Positions 54,556-63,926 of a stretch of 64,000 nucleotides of DNA are shown here, piece by piece. The position numbers and the translations under genes were made by a program. Position 1 is the stretch's first letter; each line of letters begins with the position of its first letter. Below the pieces are notes generated by a model. The model had not been told where the DNA came from, did no database searches, and worked only from the letters and a program-made list of their open reading frames with translations. This stretch comes from Arthrobacter terricola (lineage in GTDB: Bacteria > Actinomycetota > Actinomycetes > Actinomycetales > Micrococcaceae): assembly GCF_004354015.1 (NCBI RefSeq), contig NZ_SMRU01000003.1:124001-188000 (forward strand), read 5' to 3'.

Positions 54556-55410
54556 GTGAGCGTTGAAAAGAACACCCGGCCACTCGACGAAGGCATCGTC
54601 AGGGATTTCAGCTCTCGCATGAGCTATGGCTCGTACTTGCAGCTTCCTGTGCTGCTGAGTGCCCAGCAGCCCGTGAGCCGGCCGGAACACCACGATGAGT
54701 TGCTATTCATCATCCAGCACCAGACCACTGAATTGTGGCTCAAGCTGGTCCTGCACGAACTCCGCAGTTCCGCGTTGTGGCTGCGCGAGGACGATCTGGG
54801 CGCCGCGCTCAAAGGGATTGCACGCGTCAAGCACATCCAGAAGACGCTCACTGAGCAATGGTCGGTGCTGGCAACGCTTACTCCTACCGAGTACTCCGAG
54901 TTCCGCGGGTTCCTGGGCAACGCCTCGGGCTTCCAATCGAGCCAGTACCGGGCTGTCGAGTTCATCCTCGGGAACAAGAACGCCAAGATGCTGCCGGTGT
55001 TCGAGTCCGACCCGGAGTCAAAGGGGATGCTTGAGGAGCTCCTTCACGCTCCGAGCATCTACGACGAATTCCTGGCCTACCTGTCCCGGCACGGTTATGA
55101 CGTTCCGGCCTCCGTCCTGGAACGGGACGTGACCGTTGCCCACGAATTCGCTCCCGAGCTTTTGCCCCTTTTCAAGCACATTTATGAGCACGCCGCGGAC
55201 AACTGGGCCGCTTACGAGGCCTGCGAGGAACTCGTGGACCTGGAGGACAACTTCCAGTTGTGGCGGTTCCGGCACCTGCGCACCGTGCAGCGGACCATCG
55301 GACTGAAGACCGGCACCGGCGGCTCAAGCGGCGTCTCCTTCCTGAGGAAGGCGCTCGACCTCACGTTCTTCCCGGAACTGTTCGCGGTCCGCACCGAAAT
55401 CGGGCAGTGA
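54556..55410 (+). CDS. kynA: Tryptophan 2,3-dioxygenase
   Basis: 284 aa from GTG 54556 with GAAAGAAG upstream. Haem enzyme opening the tryptophan ring to N-formylkynurenine. Family motifs: MSYGSYLQLPVLLSAQ, HHDELLFIIQHQTTELWLKLVLHEL, FRGFLGNASGFQSSQYRAVEFILGNK, and the haem/substrate-binding RFRHLRTVQRTIGLKTGTGGSSGVSFLRK. No other kynurenine-pathway genes are nearby. 25 bp after ribF, so it may be read through from it. Confidence 0.95.
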   Translation: MSVEKNTRPLDEGIVRDFSSRMSYGSYLQLPVLLSAQQPVSRPEHHDELLFIIQHQTTELWLKLVLHELRSSALWLREDDLGAALKGIARVKHIQKTLTEQWSVLATLTPTEYSEFRGFLGNASGFQSSQYRAVEFILGNKNAKMLPVFESDPESKGMLEELLHAPSIYDEFLAYLSRHGYDVPASVLERDVTVAHEFAPELLPLFKHIYEHAADNWAAYEACEELVDLEDNFQLWRFRHLRTVQRTIGLKTGTGGSSGVSFLRKALDLTFFPELFAVRTEIGQ

Positions 55411-55441
55411 CCCGCCTTTGAGGAGCGTCACACGGCTCCTT

Positions 55442-55471
55442 TCGACATCTTTGCCGGGCTGCCGGTAAACT
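55442..55471 (+). promoter_or_regulatory. rpsO promoter
   Basis: -35 TCGACA (55442-55447), 18-bp spacer, -10 TAAACT (55466-55471); start point expected about 110 nt before rpsO. Confidence 0.6.
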
Positions 55472-55591
55472 GGGGGATGGATCCGGCTGCAGTCCGTGGC
55501 GGCTGGACCTGTTTTGTGTGCGGTCAACGCCACTGACAACCCGGCAGTGAAGCGCTGAATCGGGACGCACGGCACAACTCTAGGAGTTCAT

Positions 55592-55861
55592 GTGGCACTT
55601 GAAGCCGCTGTTAAGCAGTCCATCATCGAGGCATACGCAACGTCCAAGGGCGACACCGGTTCGCCGGAGGTCCAGATTGCGGTCCTGACTCAGCGGATCA
55701 AGGATCTGACTGAGCACATGAAGGAGCACAAGCACGACTTCCACACCCAGCGCGGTCTGCTGGCCATGGTCGGTCGTCGCAAGCGCATGCTGGGCTACCT
55801 CAAGAAGACTGACATCGCACGCTACCGTTCGCTCATCGAGCGCCTCGGCCTGCGCCGCTAG
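55592..55861 (+). CDS. rpsO: 30S ribosomal protein S15
   Basis: 89 aa, GTG 55592 with TAGGAG upstream. Complete S15: [50 protein letters not shown]. Followed by a terminator and, 254 bp on, by pnp, the standard order. S15 normally autoregulates through its leader; the leader here is about 110 nt. Confidence 0.98.
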   Translation: MALEAAVKQSIIEAYATSKGDTGSPEVQIAVLTQRIKDLTEHMKEHKHDFHTQRGLLAMVGRRKRMLGYLKKTDIARYRSLIERLGLRR

Positions 55862-55870
55862 TTTGACTTC

Positions 55871-55900
55871 GGGCGGCCCGATCCCTGGACCGGGCCGCCC
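55871..55900 (+). terminator. Hairpin after rpsO
   Basis: 10-bp perfect stem GGGCGGCCCG (55871-55880) / CGGGCCGCCC (55891-55900), followed by TCTTC. Partial terminator separating rpsO from pnp. Confidence 0.65.
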
Positions 55901-56115
55901 TCTTCACGACAACTACATCACAGACCCAAAAAGAGGAGTTCGATCGCACGCGCATTCGCGGTCCTCGGTAGTGATCCCCGGGAGGACCGGCCATCGTTTT
56001 GATGGCCTTGCCCGTGGGTCTCGATCGATGACCGGGTGTCGTCCGGGCCAGGAAAAGACGCTGGTCCCGGGTTGTGCGGCGGACTTCCGCAATCAAGAAA
56101 CGGAGGTGACTCTCA
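55901..56115 (+). other. pnp leader region
   Basis: Gene-free. Contains a small hairpin GGCCATC-GTTTT-GATGGCC (55990-56008) and a purine-rich ribosome-binding region (AAACGGAGGTGA) before pnp. In other bacteria the pnp leader is cleaved and autoregulated; nothing beyond the hairpin can be shown here. Confidence 0.4.
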
Positions 56116-58368
56116 ATGGAGGGTCCCGAAATCCAGTTCTCAGAAGCCATCATCGACAACGGCCGTTTTGGCAAGCGGGTCATCCGCTTTGAGACCGGCC
56201 GCCTTGCCAAGCAGGCCGCCGGCGCCTCGATGGTCTACATCGACGACGACACCGCCCTGTTGTCCGCAACCACGGCAGGCAAGTCCCCGCGCGAAGGCTT
56301 CGATTTCTTCCCGCTGACCGTGGACGTCGAAGAGCGTATGTACGCAGCCGGCCGCATCCCGGGCTCTTTCTTCCGCCGTGAAGGCCGCCCGTCCACCGAA
56401 GCCATCCTCGCGTGCCGCCTCATGGACCGGCCGCTGCGCCCCGCATTCGTCAAGGGCCTGCGCAACGAAGTCCAGATCGTCGTTACCGTCCTCGCCATCA
56501 ACCCGGATGAACTTTACGACGTCGTCGCGATCAACGCTTCGTCCATGTCCACCCAGCTTTCCGGACTCCCGTTCTCCGGCCCGATCGGTGGCGTTCGCGT
56601 CGCATTGATCGCCGACGAGCAGGGCAGCGAATGGGTTGCCTTCCCGAAGCACTCCCAGCTTGAGAACGCCGTCTTCAACATGGTTGTCGCCGGCCGCATC
56701 GCCGGTGACGACGTCGCCATCATGATGGTTGAAGCCGAAGCCACGGACAACTCCTGGAACCTCATCAAGGAACAGGGTGCAACCGCCCCCACGGAAGAGG
56801 TTGTGGCCGAGGGCCTCGAAGCCGCCAAGCCGTTCATCCGCGCCCTGTGCGAAGCCCAGGCCGACCTCGCTGCCCGCGCTGCAAAGCCCACGGTCGAGTT
56901 CCCGGTCTTCCTGGACTACGAAGACGACGCTTACGCCGCCGTCAAGGCCGCTGCAGCCGAGAAGCTTGCCGCTGTCTTCCAGATCGCCGACAAGCAGGAT
57001 CGCGACAACGCCTCCGACGACCTCAAGGACGAAGTCCTGGGTGCCCTCGCCGGCGAGTTCGAAGGCCGCGAGAAGGAACTCTCCGCAGCATTCCGTTCCC
57101 TGACCAAGCAGGTTGTGCGCCAGCGCATCCTGAAGGACCAGGTCCGCATCGACGGCCGCGGGCTGACGGACATCCGCCAGTTGACGGCCGAAGTTGAGGT
57201 CCTGCCCCGCGTCCACGGTTCCGCCATCTTCGAACGCGGCGAAACCCAGATCATGGGCGTCACCACGCTGAACATGCTGAAGATGGAACAGCAGATCGAC
57301 TCGTTGTCGCCGGTAACGCGCAAGCGCTACATGCACAACTACAACTTCCCGCCGTACTCCACCGGTGAGACCGGCCGCGTCGGTTCGCCGAAGCGCCGCG
57401 AGATCGGCCACGGCGCCCTTGCCGAGCGCGCCTTGGTTCCGGTCCTGCCGTCGCGCGAGGAATTCCCGTACGCCATCCGCCAGGTGTCCGAAGCCCTCGG
57501 ATCCAACGGTTCGACGTCGATGGGTTCCGTGTGTGCCTCCACGCTGTCCCTGCTCAACGCAGGCGTGCCGCTCAAGGCTCCGGTTGCCGGTATCGCAATG
57601 GGCCTGGTGTCCGACGAAGTGGACGGCCAGACCCGTTACGCGGCCCTGACCGACATCCTCGGCGCCGAAGACGCTTTCGGTGACATGGACTTCAAGGTGG
57701 CTGGCACGGCCGAGTTCGTCACCGCCATCCAGCTGGACACGAAGCTCGACGGTATCCCCGCTTCTGTCCTGGCCGCAGCCCTGAAGCAGGCCCGTGAAGC
57801 CCGCTTGCACATCCTGGACGTCATCAACGCCGCCATTGACACCCCGGATGAGCTTTCCGAGTTCGCGCCGCGGGTTATCGCCGTCAACATCCCCGTTGAC
57901 AAGATCGGCGAGGTCATCGGCCCCAAGGGCAAGATGATCAACCAGATCCAGGAAGACACCGGCGCCGACATCTCCATCGAGGACGACGGCACGGTCTACA
58001 TCGGCGCTACCGACGGTCCGTCTGCCGAAGCAGCACGCGCAGCGATCAACGCCATCGCGAACCCGCAGGTGCCCGAAGTCGGCGAACGCTACCTGGGTAC
58101 GGTCGTCAAGACCACCACCTTCGGCGCATTCGTGTCCCTTACCCCGGGCAAGGACGGCCTGCTGCACATTTCCGAGCTGCGCAAGCTGGCCAGCGGCAAG
58201 CGCGTGGACAACGTCGAAGACGTCGTCTCCGTGGGCCAGAAGATCCAGGTCGAGATCACCAAGATCGACGACCGCGGCAAGCTGTCCCTTTCCCCGGTTG
58301 TAGCCGAGGAAGAAGGCGCATCCTCGGAAGAAGCTCCGGCCGAAGAAGCCGAAGTTTCCGCAGAGTAG
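56116..58368 (+). CDS. pnp: Polynucleotide phosphorylase
   Basis: 750 aa; start at ATG 56116 behind GGAGGTGA. Two RNase PH domains with an all-helical insert ([60 protein letters not shown]), then KH ([30 protein letters not shown]) and S1 ([28 protein letters not shown]) RNA-binding domains and a short Glu-rich tail. 3'-5' phosphorolytic RNA decay; in actinobacteria also the likely poly(A)/guanosine-pentaphosphate enzyme. Confidence 0.98.
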   Translation: MEGPEIQFSEAIIDNGRFGKRVIRFETGRLAKQAAGASMVYIDDDTALLSATTAGKSPREGFDFFPLTVDVEERMYAAGRIPGSFFRREGRPSTEAILACRLMDRPLRPAFVKGLRNEVQIVVTVLAINPDELYDVVAINASSMSTQLSGLPFSGPIGGVRVALIADEQGSEWVAFPKHSQLENAVFNMVVAGRIAGDDVAIMMVEAEATDNSWNLIKEQGATAPTEEVVAEGLEAAKPFIRALCEAQADLAARAAKPTVEFPVFLDYEDDAYAAVKAAAAEKLAAVFQIADKQDRDNASDDLKDEVLGALAGEFEGREKELSAAFRSLTKQVVRQRILKDQVRIDGRGLTDIRQLTAEVEVLPRVHGSAIFERGETQIMGVTTLNMLKMEQQIDSLSPVTRKRYMHNYNFPPYSTGETGRVGSPKRREIGHGALAERALVPVLPSREEFPYAIRQVSEALGSNGSTSMGSVCASTLSLLNAGVPLKAPVAGIAMGLVSDEVDGQTRYAALTDILGAEDAFGDMDFKVAGTAEFVTAIQLDTKLDGIPASVLAAALKQAREARLHILDVINAAIDTPDELSEFAPRVIAVNIPVDKIGEVIGPKGKMINQIQEDTGADISIEDDGTVYIGATDGPSAEAARAAINAIANPQVPEVGERYLGTVVKTTTFGAFVSLTPGKDGLLHISELRKLASGKRVDNVEDVVSVGQKIQVEITKIDDRGKLSLSPVVAEEEGASSEEAPAEEAEVSAE

Positions 58369-58392
58369 CCTCTACCGGCACAACACGCGGCG

Positions 58393-58418
58393 GGACCGGT
58401 GGACATGTCCACCGGTCC
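58393..58418 (+). terminator. Terminator after pnp (26-bp perfect palindrome)
   Basis: Left half GGACCGGTGGACA joined directly to its complement; then TTCCC and GTTT. 25 bp after the pnp stop. Confidence 0.7.
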
Positions 58419-58511
58419 TTCCCGGTTTAACAACGAACCCGGGCCAAACCCGCTGGTACGATTGCACCCAGATTTGGCAACCGTGGTTTCCTGCAATGCT
58501 GAAAGGTCTTA

Positions 58512-59855
58512 ATGACTGTCGTACCCCTCCCTCTTGCGCAGACCGTGCCAGGAGGCGAACTGATCCATGGCGCCGAAGGCGGCTCCGTTGTCCGACGTTC
58601 AGTGCTGCCGGGCGGCGTCCGAGTGCTCACCGAGGCCATGCCGGGGCAACGATCGGCAACCATCGGTTTCTGGGTGGGAGTCGGATCGCGGGATGAAGCG
58701 GAGGGCCAGCACGGCTCCACCCACTTCCTCGAGCACCTGCTGTTCAAGGGCACCAAGCGGCGGACCGCGCTGGAGATCGCATCCGCGTTCGACGAGGTCG
58801 GCGGCGAATCGAATGCCGCCACGGCCAAGGAAAGCACATGCTACTTCGCGCGGGTACTCGACTCCGACCTGCCCATGGCCATCGACGTCATCGCGGACAT
58901 GATCACCGGCGCCGTGCTCGAACCTGCTGAACTCGAGCAGGAACGCGACGTCATCCTGGAGGAAATCGCGATGGACAGCGACGACCCCACCGACGTCGCC
59001 CATGAGAAGTTCGTTGCCGCGGTACTCGGCGTGCATCCGCTCGGCCGCCCGATCGGCGGCACTCCGGCGGCCATCAAAGCCGTCTCGCGCGATTCCGTCT
59101 GGGAGCATTACCGGCGTTACTACCGGCCTGAGGAAATCGTCATCACCGCGGCTGGCGGATTGGATCACGACGTCGTTTGCCGCCTCGTGCTCGACGCCTT
59201 GCGGACAGCCGGTTGGGAACTGAAAGAGGGCGCCGCGCCCGTGGAACGCCGCTCCACGGCCCGGGCAACGATCACGGGCACCGCGGGTCTGCACGTCGTC
59301 AAGCGTCCCGTTGAACAAGCGAATATCATCATGGGCTGCCCCTCGATCGTTGCTACCGACGAACGCCGCTTCGTGATGAGCGTCCTCAATGCAGTACTTG
59401 GCGGTGGCATGTCGTCCAGGCTCTTCCAGGAGATCCGCGAAAAGCGCGGCCTTGTCTACTCCACCTACTCCTTCGCATCCGCCTACGCGGACGCGGGCTA
59501 CTTCGGCATGTACGCAGGATGCACGCCGTCAAAGGTCACCCAGGTCCTGGCGCTCCTCGGAGCCGAACTGGACAAGCTCGCCGCCGACGGTATTACGGCC
59601 GAGGAACTCCGCAAGGCCGTTGGCCAGCTTTGCGGTGGAATTGTCCTTGCGCTTGAGGACACCGGATCGCGCATGTCCCGCCTTGGCCGTGCCGAGCTCG
59701 TTTCGGGCGAATTCCAGGACATCGACGAAACCCTGGAACGGATCAAGTCCGTCACGGCCGAACAGGTCCAGGACCTCGCCCGCGTCCTGGCATCGGCTCC
59801 CCGCACCGTGACCGTCGTCGGGCCCTTCGACGAAACCGAAACCTTCGGCCTATAG
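58512..59855 (+). CDS. M16-family zinc peptidase (processing-protease type)
   Basis: 447 aa, GAAAGG before the ATG. Inverted zinc motif HFLEH (H71, E74, H75) with the downstream glutamate in ERDVILEEIAM; C-terminal half with the R/Y motif EIREKRGLVYSTYSF and ITAEELRKAVGQL. Homologue of mitochondrial processing peptidase beta and Rv2782c, which also follows the pnp homologue. Probable role in peptide or signal-sequence turnover. -10-like TACGAT near 58455. Confidence 0.93.
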   Translation: MTVVPLPLAQTVPGGELIHGAEGGSVVRRSVLPGGVRVLTEAMPGQRSATIGFWVGVGSRDEAEGQHGSTHFLEHLLFKGTKRRTALEIASAFDEVGGESNAATAKESTCYFARVLDSDLPMAIDVIADMITGAVLEPAELEQERDVILEEIAMDSDDPTDVAHEKFVAAVLGVHPLGRPIGGTPAAIKAVSRDSVWEHYRRYYRPEEIVITAAGGLDHDVVCRLVLDALRTAGWELKEGAAPVERRSTARATITGTAGLHVVKRPVEQANIIMGCPSIVATDERRFVMSVLNAVLGGGMSSRLFQEIREKRGLVYSTYSFASAYADAGYFGMYAGCTPSKVTQVLALLGAELDKLAADGITAEELRKAVGQLCGGIVLALEDTGSRMSRLGRAELVSGEFQDIDETLERIKSVTAEQVQDLARVLASAPRTVTVVGPFDETETFGL

Positions 59856-59919
59856 CCACCGGCTTTGTCCCGGGAACATGATGGTGACGTATCCAACGTC
59901 GTGCATCGCGGGAGGCAGC

Positions 59920-60381
59920 ATGAATGAGCCATCGAGGAGTCATGCAAGCGTTGCGTTGGAGGCTTTCCTGGGCCATTGGCGGGGGAGTACCGAGTTGGCT
60001 GCTTCGCCGTGGGGACCCGCTCGGACCGCTGACGCCGAAGTGACCTTTTCCCGGGCCGCCGGAGGATATGCGCTCGTCCAGAGCTATCGGCACACGGAGC
60101 CGGACGGAACGCACTTCGAGGGCCACGGCGTATTCACGGTCGACCCGGACCACGGAGACACCCTGTGGTACTACGTGGACAGCATGGGCCGCCCGCCGGA
60201 AGCGCCGGCCCGTGGACAATGGCACGACGGCAGCCTGAGGCTTGAGCGGCGCAGCCCGCGCGGCACTGCCCGGCACACGTTCAAGGTCGAAGGGGGTGTG
60301 CTCACGCACGTGGCGGAACTCCGGCTAGGTGATGCACCGACCTTCAGCCCGTTCATGGTTTCGATCTGCAGGCGGGTCTAA
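59920..60381 (+). CDS. DUF1579-like protein
   Basis: 153 aa from ATG 59920, chosen for GGGAGG 5 nt upstream (an open frame extends 42 nt further). Small beta-barrel-like protein with ALEAFLGHWRGSTELAASPWGPART near the N-terminus, as in DUF1579, and GHGVFTVDPDHGDTLWYYVDSMG. Function unknown. Its stop overlaps the moaD stop on the other strand by 4 bp (convergent). Confidence 0.75.
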   Translation: MNEPSRSHASVALEAFLGHWRGSTELAASPWGPARTADAEVTFSRAAGGYALVQSYRHTEPDGTHFEGHGVFTVDPDHGDTLWYYVDSMGRPPEAPARGQWHDGSLRLERRSPRGTARHTFKVEGGVLTHVAELRLGDAPTFSPFMVSICRRV

Positions 60382-60644
60382 CCGCCCGCGAATGGCGGCA
60401 AGACGTCGACGACGTCCTCGGCACCGAGGGCGGCAAGCCTGTCGCGGACCGCCACCTCGTTCCGCAGGAAGCTGCTCCGGGGGATGATCCGCGCCAACGG
60501 CGGTGTCCCGGCCGGAGGTTCGGCGCGTTCGACGGCGAGAATCGCCTCGATCAGCGCGTCCAGGCTTGTTCCTTCCGGAAGGCCGTAGTGTTCCTCTTCG
60601 ACTCCCGCTGCGGCGCGTGCCGCGGCGAAGTAACGTACCAGCAA
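60378..60644 (-). CDS. moaD: Molybdopterin synthase small subunit MoaD
   Basis: 88 aa; start taken as TTG 60644 (GGAGG 9 nt upstream overlapping the moaA end). Ubiquitin-like fold, VRYFAAARAAAGVEEEHYGLPEGTSLDALI, ending in the required double glycine (LPPFAGG), which is thiocarboxylated and supplies sulfur for molybdopterin. Immediately after moaA, so co-transcribed. Confidence 0.9.
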   Translation of the reverse strand: MLVRYFAAARAAAGVEEEHYGLPEGTSLDALIEAILAVERAEPPAGTPPLARIIPRSSFLRNEVAVRDRLAALGAEDVVDVLPPFAGG

Positions 60645-60649
60645 AACCC

Positions 60650-61780
60650 CTAGCCTCCGATTGCGCTCATGCTGCGGTCCGGCTGCACGAAATCGGGTGC
60701 GCCGAGGCCGGTGTGGTCCATGCCGTGGGCCTTCGGTTTGATCCACATGGCATCCTGCCAACGCTGGGCAAGCTCCTCGTCGTCCGCGCCTTCCCGGAGC
60801 AATCCGAGGAGGTCGAACTCTTCACGCGAGAACAAGCAACTCATGATCTTGCCTTCGGCCGTGATCCTCGTGCGCCGGCAGTCGGCGCAGAAGGGTTCGG
60901 TGACCGAGGCAATGATTCCTACGGTGCCCACCACGGGACCGGTGGTTTCGGCGCCGGCGTTGTCCCGGCGTCGTACTTCGAACCGTTCGGCAGGTGCACC
61001 GTCGCGCTCCCGGGGGTCCGGGCTCAGGACGAAATCGCGGGACAAGAGCTCACGGATTTCAGCTGCCGTGATCATGTTCCGCCGCGTCCAGCCGTGGTCC
61101 GCGTCAAGCGGCATCTGCTCGATGAAGCGGAGCTCATAGCCGCGCTCCACAGCCCAGGCGAGCAGGTCCGGGGATTCGGCGTCATTGATTCCACGCATGA
61201 GGACGGCATTGATTTTGACGGGACCCAGTCCGGCGGCCCAGGCGGCGTCGATTCCGGCCAGCACTTTGTCCAGGAACGGGCGCCGGGTCAGCTTCGTGAA
61301 CGTTTCCTCGTGGAGGGAATCGAGGGAGACATTGATGCGGGTAAGGCCGGCCTCTTTGAGGGCCACTGCCTTCTTGTCGAGACCCACGCCGTTCGTGGTC
61401 ATGGAGATCGGCAAGTCCGGGTGGGCTTCGCGAAGGGCGGAGACAATGTCTAAGAGGTCTGCGCGGACCAGCGGCTCGCCCCCGGTGAGGCGCAGTTCGC
61501 GGACGCCGAGGTGGTCGACGCCGATCCGCACGATGCGCGTGATTTCGGCCGCGCTCATGACGGCTTCTTTGGACAGCCATTCGAGGCCTTCGGCGGGCAT
61601 GCAGTACGTGCACCGGAGATTGCACTTGTCCGTCAGGGACAAACGCATGTCGGTGGCTCGGCGCCCGTAGCGGTCGAAGAGCCCTCGGGGAGTTCCGGCG
61701 GGGCGTGGCGGGGGCACGGATAGCCCGCTTCCCGTCCCGGCACCCTGGGCGGGCGACGGCATGCCTAGCTGAATACTCAT
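60650..61780 (-). CDS. moaA: GTP 3',8-cyclase MoaA
   Basis: Radical SAM enzyme starting molybdenum-cofactor synthesis; 376 aa. N-terminal [4Fe-4S] cysteines C53, C57, C60 (CNLRCTYC), LRLTGGEPLVR, NVSLDSL, and C-terminal cluster motif FCADCRRTRITAEGKIMSCLFS. Ends with the conserved double glycine. About 40 N-terminal residues are a Pro/Gly-rich extension. TAGCCT lies 6 nt before the ATG: probably leaderless. Confidence 0.96.
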   Translation of the reverse strand: MSIQLGMPSPAQGAGTGSGLSVPPPRPAGTPRGLFDRYGRRATDMRLSLTDKCNLRCTYCMPAEGLEWLSKEAVMSAAEITRIVRIGVDHLGVRELRLTGGEPLVRADLLDIVSALREAHPDLPISMTTNGVGLDKKAVALKEAGLTRINVSLDSLHEETFTKLTRRPFLDKVLAGIDAAWAAGLGPVKINAVLMRGINDAESPDLLAWAVERGYELRFIEQMPLDADHGWTRRNMITAAEIRELLSRDFVLSPDPRERDGAPAERFEVRRRDNAGAETTGPVVGTVGIIASVTEPFCADCRRTRITAEGKIMSCLFSREEFDLLGLLREGADDEELAQRWQDAMWIKPKAHGMDHTGLGAPDFVQPDRSMSAIGG

Positions 61781-61936
61781 ATTTCTAGGCTAAGGCAGGG
61801 AGCCGCCAAGAGTGATATCGCCCACTGGAGGGCGCTTGTCGCAATGGGCTGCGTGAGTTCTTACGGAATGCATACGGTTGGTCCGGGCGGAAGCGGATCC
61901 GGCTCCACCGGGCCGTCCCGAACCTATGCTGAAGGT

Positions 61937-62701
61937 GTGAACATGCAGCCCGTCCCGCACGCTGCCGATCCCGGCAATCGCCGCATCCTCCTGGTCGAAG
62001 ACGAACAGACGATCGCCGGCGTGGTCAGGGACTACTTGGCCACGGCGGGATTCCAGGTAGATATCGCGGGTGATGGTTTCACGGCCCTGAGTGTGGCGGC
62101 CACGCGGAAGCCGGACCTCGTCATCCTGGACCGGATGCTGCCGGGGCTCGACGGCGTTGAGGTGTGCCGCAGGCTGCGGCTCACCATGGACGTTCCGATC
62201 ATCATGGTTACGGCCCTTGGCACGGAAGACGATCGCATCCTTGGCTTGGAAACCGGTGCGGACGACTACGTCACCAAACCTTTTTCACCCCGGGAACTCG
62301 TCCTGCGCGTGAAATCGGTGTTGCGGCGCAGCATCCCGGAGTTCGCCCCGGAACCGCCGGTCGAGATTGCCGGCTTCGCCTTGGATCCGGCATCGCGAAC
62401 GGTGCTGCAGGATGGTAGGCCACTGGCGCTGACCGCACGTGAATTCGACTTGCTCGCGTTCCTGCTCCGGCGTCCAAACCAGGTCTTCAGCCGCGAAGAC
62501 CTCATCAAGGCCGTATGGGGGTGGGACTTCGGGGATTTGTCCACGGTCACGGTGCATGTCCGGCGCTTGCGGGAAAAGATCGAGGTCAACCCGGCCACTC
62601 CGGTCCTCCTGAAGACCGTCTGGGGAGTCGGGTACCGTTTTGATGCAGTGCTGCCGGGTACCCGGCCCGCTTCCGAAGCGGGTGAACATGCGGTCACCTG
62701 A
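61937..62701 (+). CDS. OmpR-family response regulator
   Basis: 254 aa from GTG 61937, whose first base is 7 nt after -10-like TATGCT (leaderless); ATG 61943 with GAAGG 7 nt upstream is the alternative. Receiver domain: phospho-acceptor D65 (LVILDRMLPG), E21/D22, K114 (TKPF). C-terminal winged helix with LTAREFDLLAFLLRRPNQVFSREDLIKAVWG and TVTVHVRRLREKIE. Its partner kinase follows with the stop and kinase start overlapping. Targets unknown. Confidence 0.94.
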   Translation: MNMQPVPHAADPGNRRILLVEDEQTIAGVVRDYLATAGFQVDIAGDGFTALSVAATRKPDLVILDRMLPGLDGVEVCRRLRLTMDVPIIMVTALGTEDDRILGLETGADDYVTKPFSPRELVLRVKSVLRRSIPEFAPEPPVEIAGFALDPASRTVLQDGRPLALTAREFDLLAFLLRRPNQVFSREDLIKAVWGWDFGDLSTVTVHVRRLREKIEVNPATPVLLKTVWGVGYRFDAVLPGTRPASEAGEHAVT

Positions 62702-63926
62702 AATGTTCACGATCCTTGCCTGGATGGTGCTCTGGGCAGTCCTTATCGGTGCTTTGACGCTTGCCTTGCTCCGGCTCCTTCGCGGAGCCTCGATCCTGGT
62801 CCAGATTTGCCTCGTCGTGGTGGCCACGGTCGGTGTCCTCGTCGCGGGGATGGTCAGCGCTTTCAACGCCATGTTCATTTCCGCCCGCGACCTCGAAGTC
62901 ATGTGGTACATCCTCGGAGCGGCCTCGGTGGTGGCTCTCGGCATCGCCGTGGTGCTGGGTGCCGGCGTGTCGCGGAACGCCATCCGCCTGGTTGCCGCGG
63001 CGCGGCGCCTGGGCAGCGGCGAAACGCTTGACGGCTCAGCCTCGCCCTCGTCACCGGCCCGGCGCCATGCGCCCGCGATGAATTCCGAGCTCGCCCAGCT
63101 CGCCAACGAACTCGAGGCGAGCGGCCGGAAACTGGAGGAGTCCCGCAGGCGGGAGGCCGCCGTCGAAACCGCGCGACGCGAGTTGGTCTCCTGGATTTCG
63201 CACGACCTCCGGACCCCCTTGGCGAGCATGCGCGCCATGGCCGAGGCACTGGAGGACGGCATGGCATCCGATGTGGGCGCGTATTACCGGAAGATCATCG
63301 GCCAGACGGAGCAAATGGCCGCAATGGTCAACGACCTCCTGGAACTCTCCAAGATCCAGGCGGGCACGCTCCGGCTGAGCGCCGAGGCACTGGATGTCTA
63401 CGACCTCGTGAGCGACGCGATCGCGGATCTTGCCCCGCTTGCCGCGCAGCGCGGTGTCAGGCTCGACGGCGGTGGCGACCGCGAGTGCATGGCCGTCGCC
63501 GACGGCCCCAGCGTGGGCAGGGCGATCCGCAATGTGCTCCTCAACGCGATCCTCTACAGCAAGCGCGGTGGTGCGGTCCGGGTGGGCGTCGGACGCGAAG
63601 GAAACGCCGCCGTCGTCGACGTCGTGGACAGTTGCGGCGGGATCGACGACGACGACCTCGCCCACGTTTTCGAAACCGGCTGGCAAAAGGACCGTTCCCG
63701 CGGCACGCACGCCCTGCTCGACGGCAGCGAAACCCGCTATAGCGGCGCGGGAGTCGGACTCAGCATGGTGGCCGGGATCGTGAAAGCACACGGGGGCGCC
63801 GTCACCGTTGAGAACACCGGCGAGGGCTGCCGCTTCTCGCTCCGGCTTCCGTCGGACGCGCGGGAAACACCAATCCCGGCAGTCCCGCTGGCGATTATTT
63901 CCACTGAACAGGCAGGCACGACATGA
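62688..63926 (+). CDS. HisKA-type sensor histidine kinase
   Basis: 412 aa from ATG 62688, overlapping the regulator end by 14 bp. Two membrane helices (about residues 8-30 and 38-60), then a third near 72-92; very short external loops, so any signal is sensed in or near the membrane. HAMP-like helix, phospho-acceptor H172 in SHDLRTPL, N-box NVLLNAILYS, and G-box GAGVGLSMVAGIVKAHGG. The D-box-like region VVDSCGGIDDDDLAHVF is atypical but recognisable. Confidence 0.93.
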   Translation: MRSPEMFTILAWMVLWAVLIGALTLALLRLLRGASILVQICLVVVATVGVLVAGMVSAFNAMFISARDLEVMWYILGAASVVALGIAVVLGAGVSRNAIRLVAAARRLGSGETLDGSASPSSPARRHAPAMNSELAQLANELEASGRKLEESRRREAAVETARRELVSWISHDLRTPLASMRAMAEALEDGMASDVGAYYRKIIGQTEQMAAMVNDLLELSKIQAGTLRLSAEALDVYDLVSDAIADLAPLAAQRGVRLDGGGDRECMAVADGPSVGRAIRNVLLNAILYSKRGGAVRVGVGREGNAAVVDVVDSCGGIDDDDLAHVFETGWQKDRSRGTHALLDGSETRYSGAGVGLSMVAGIVKAHGGAVTVENTGEGCRFSLRLPSDARETPIPAVPLAIISTEQAGTT

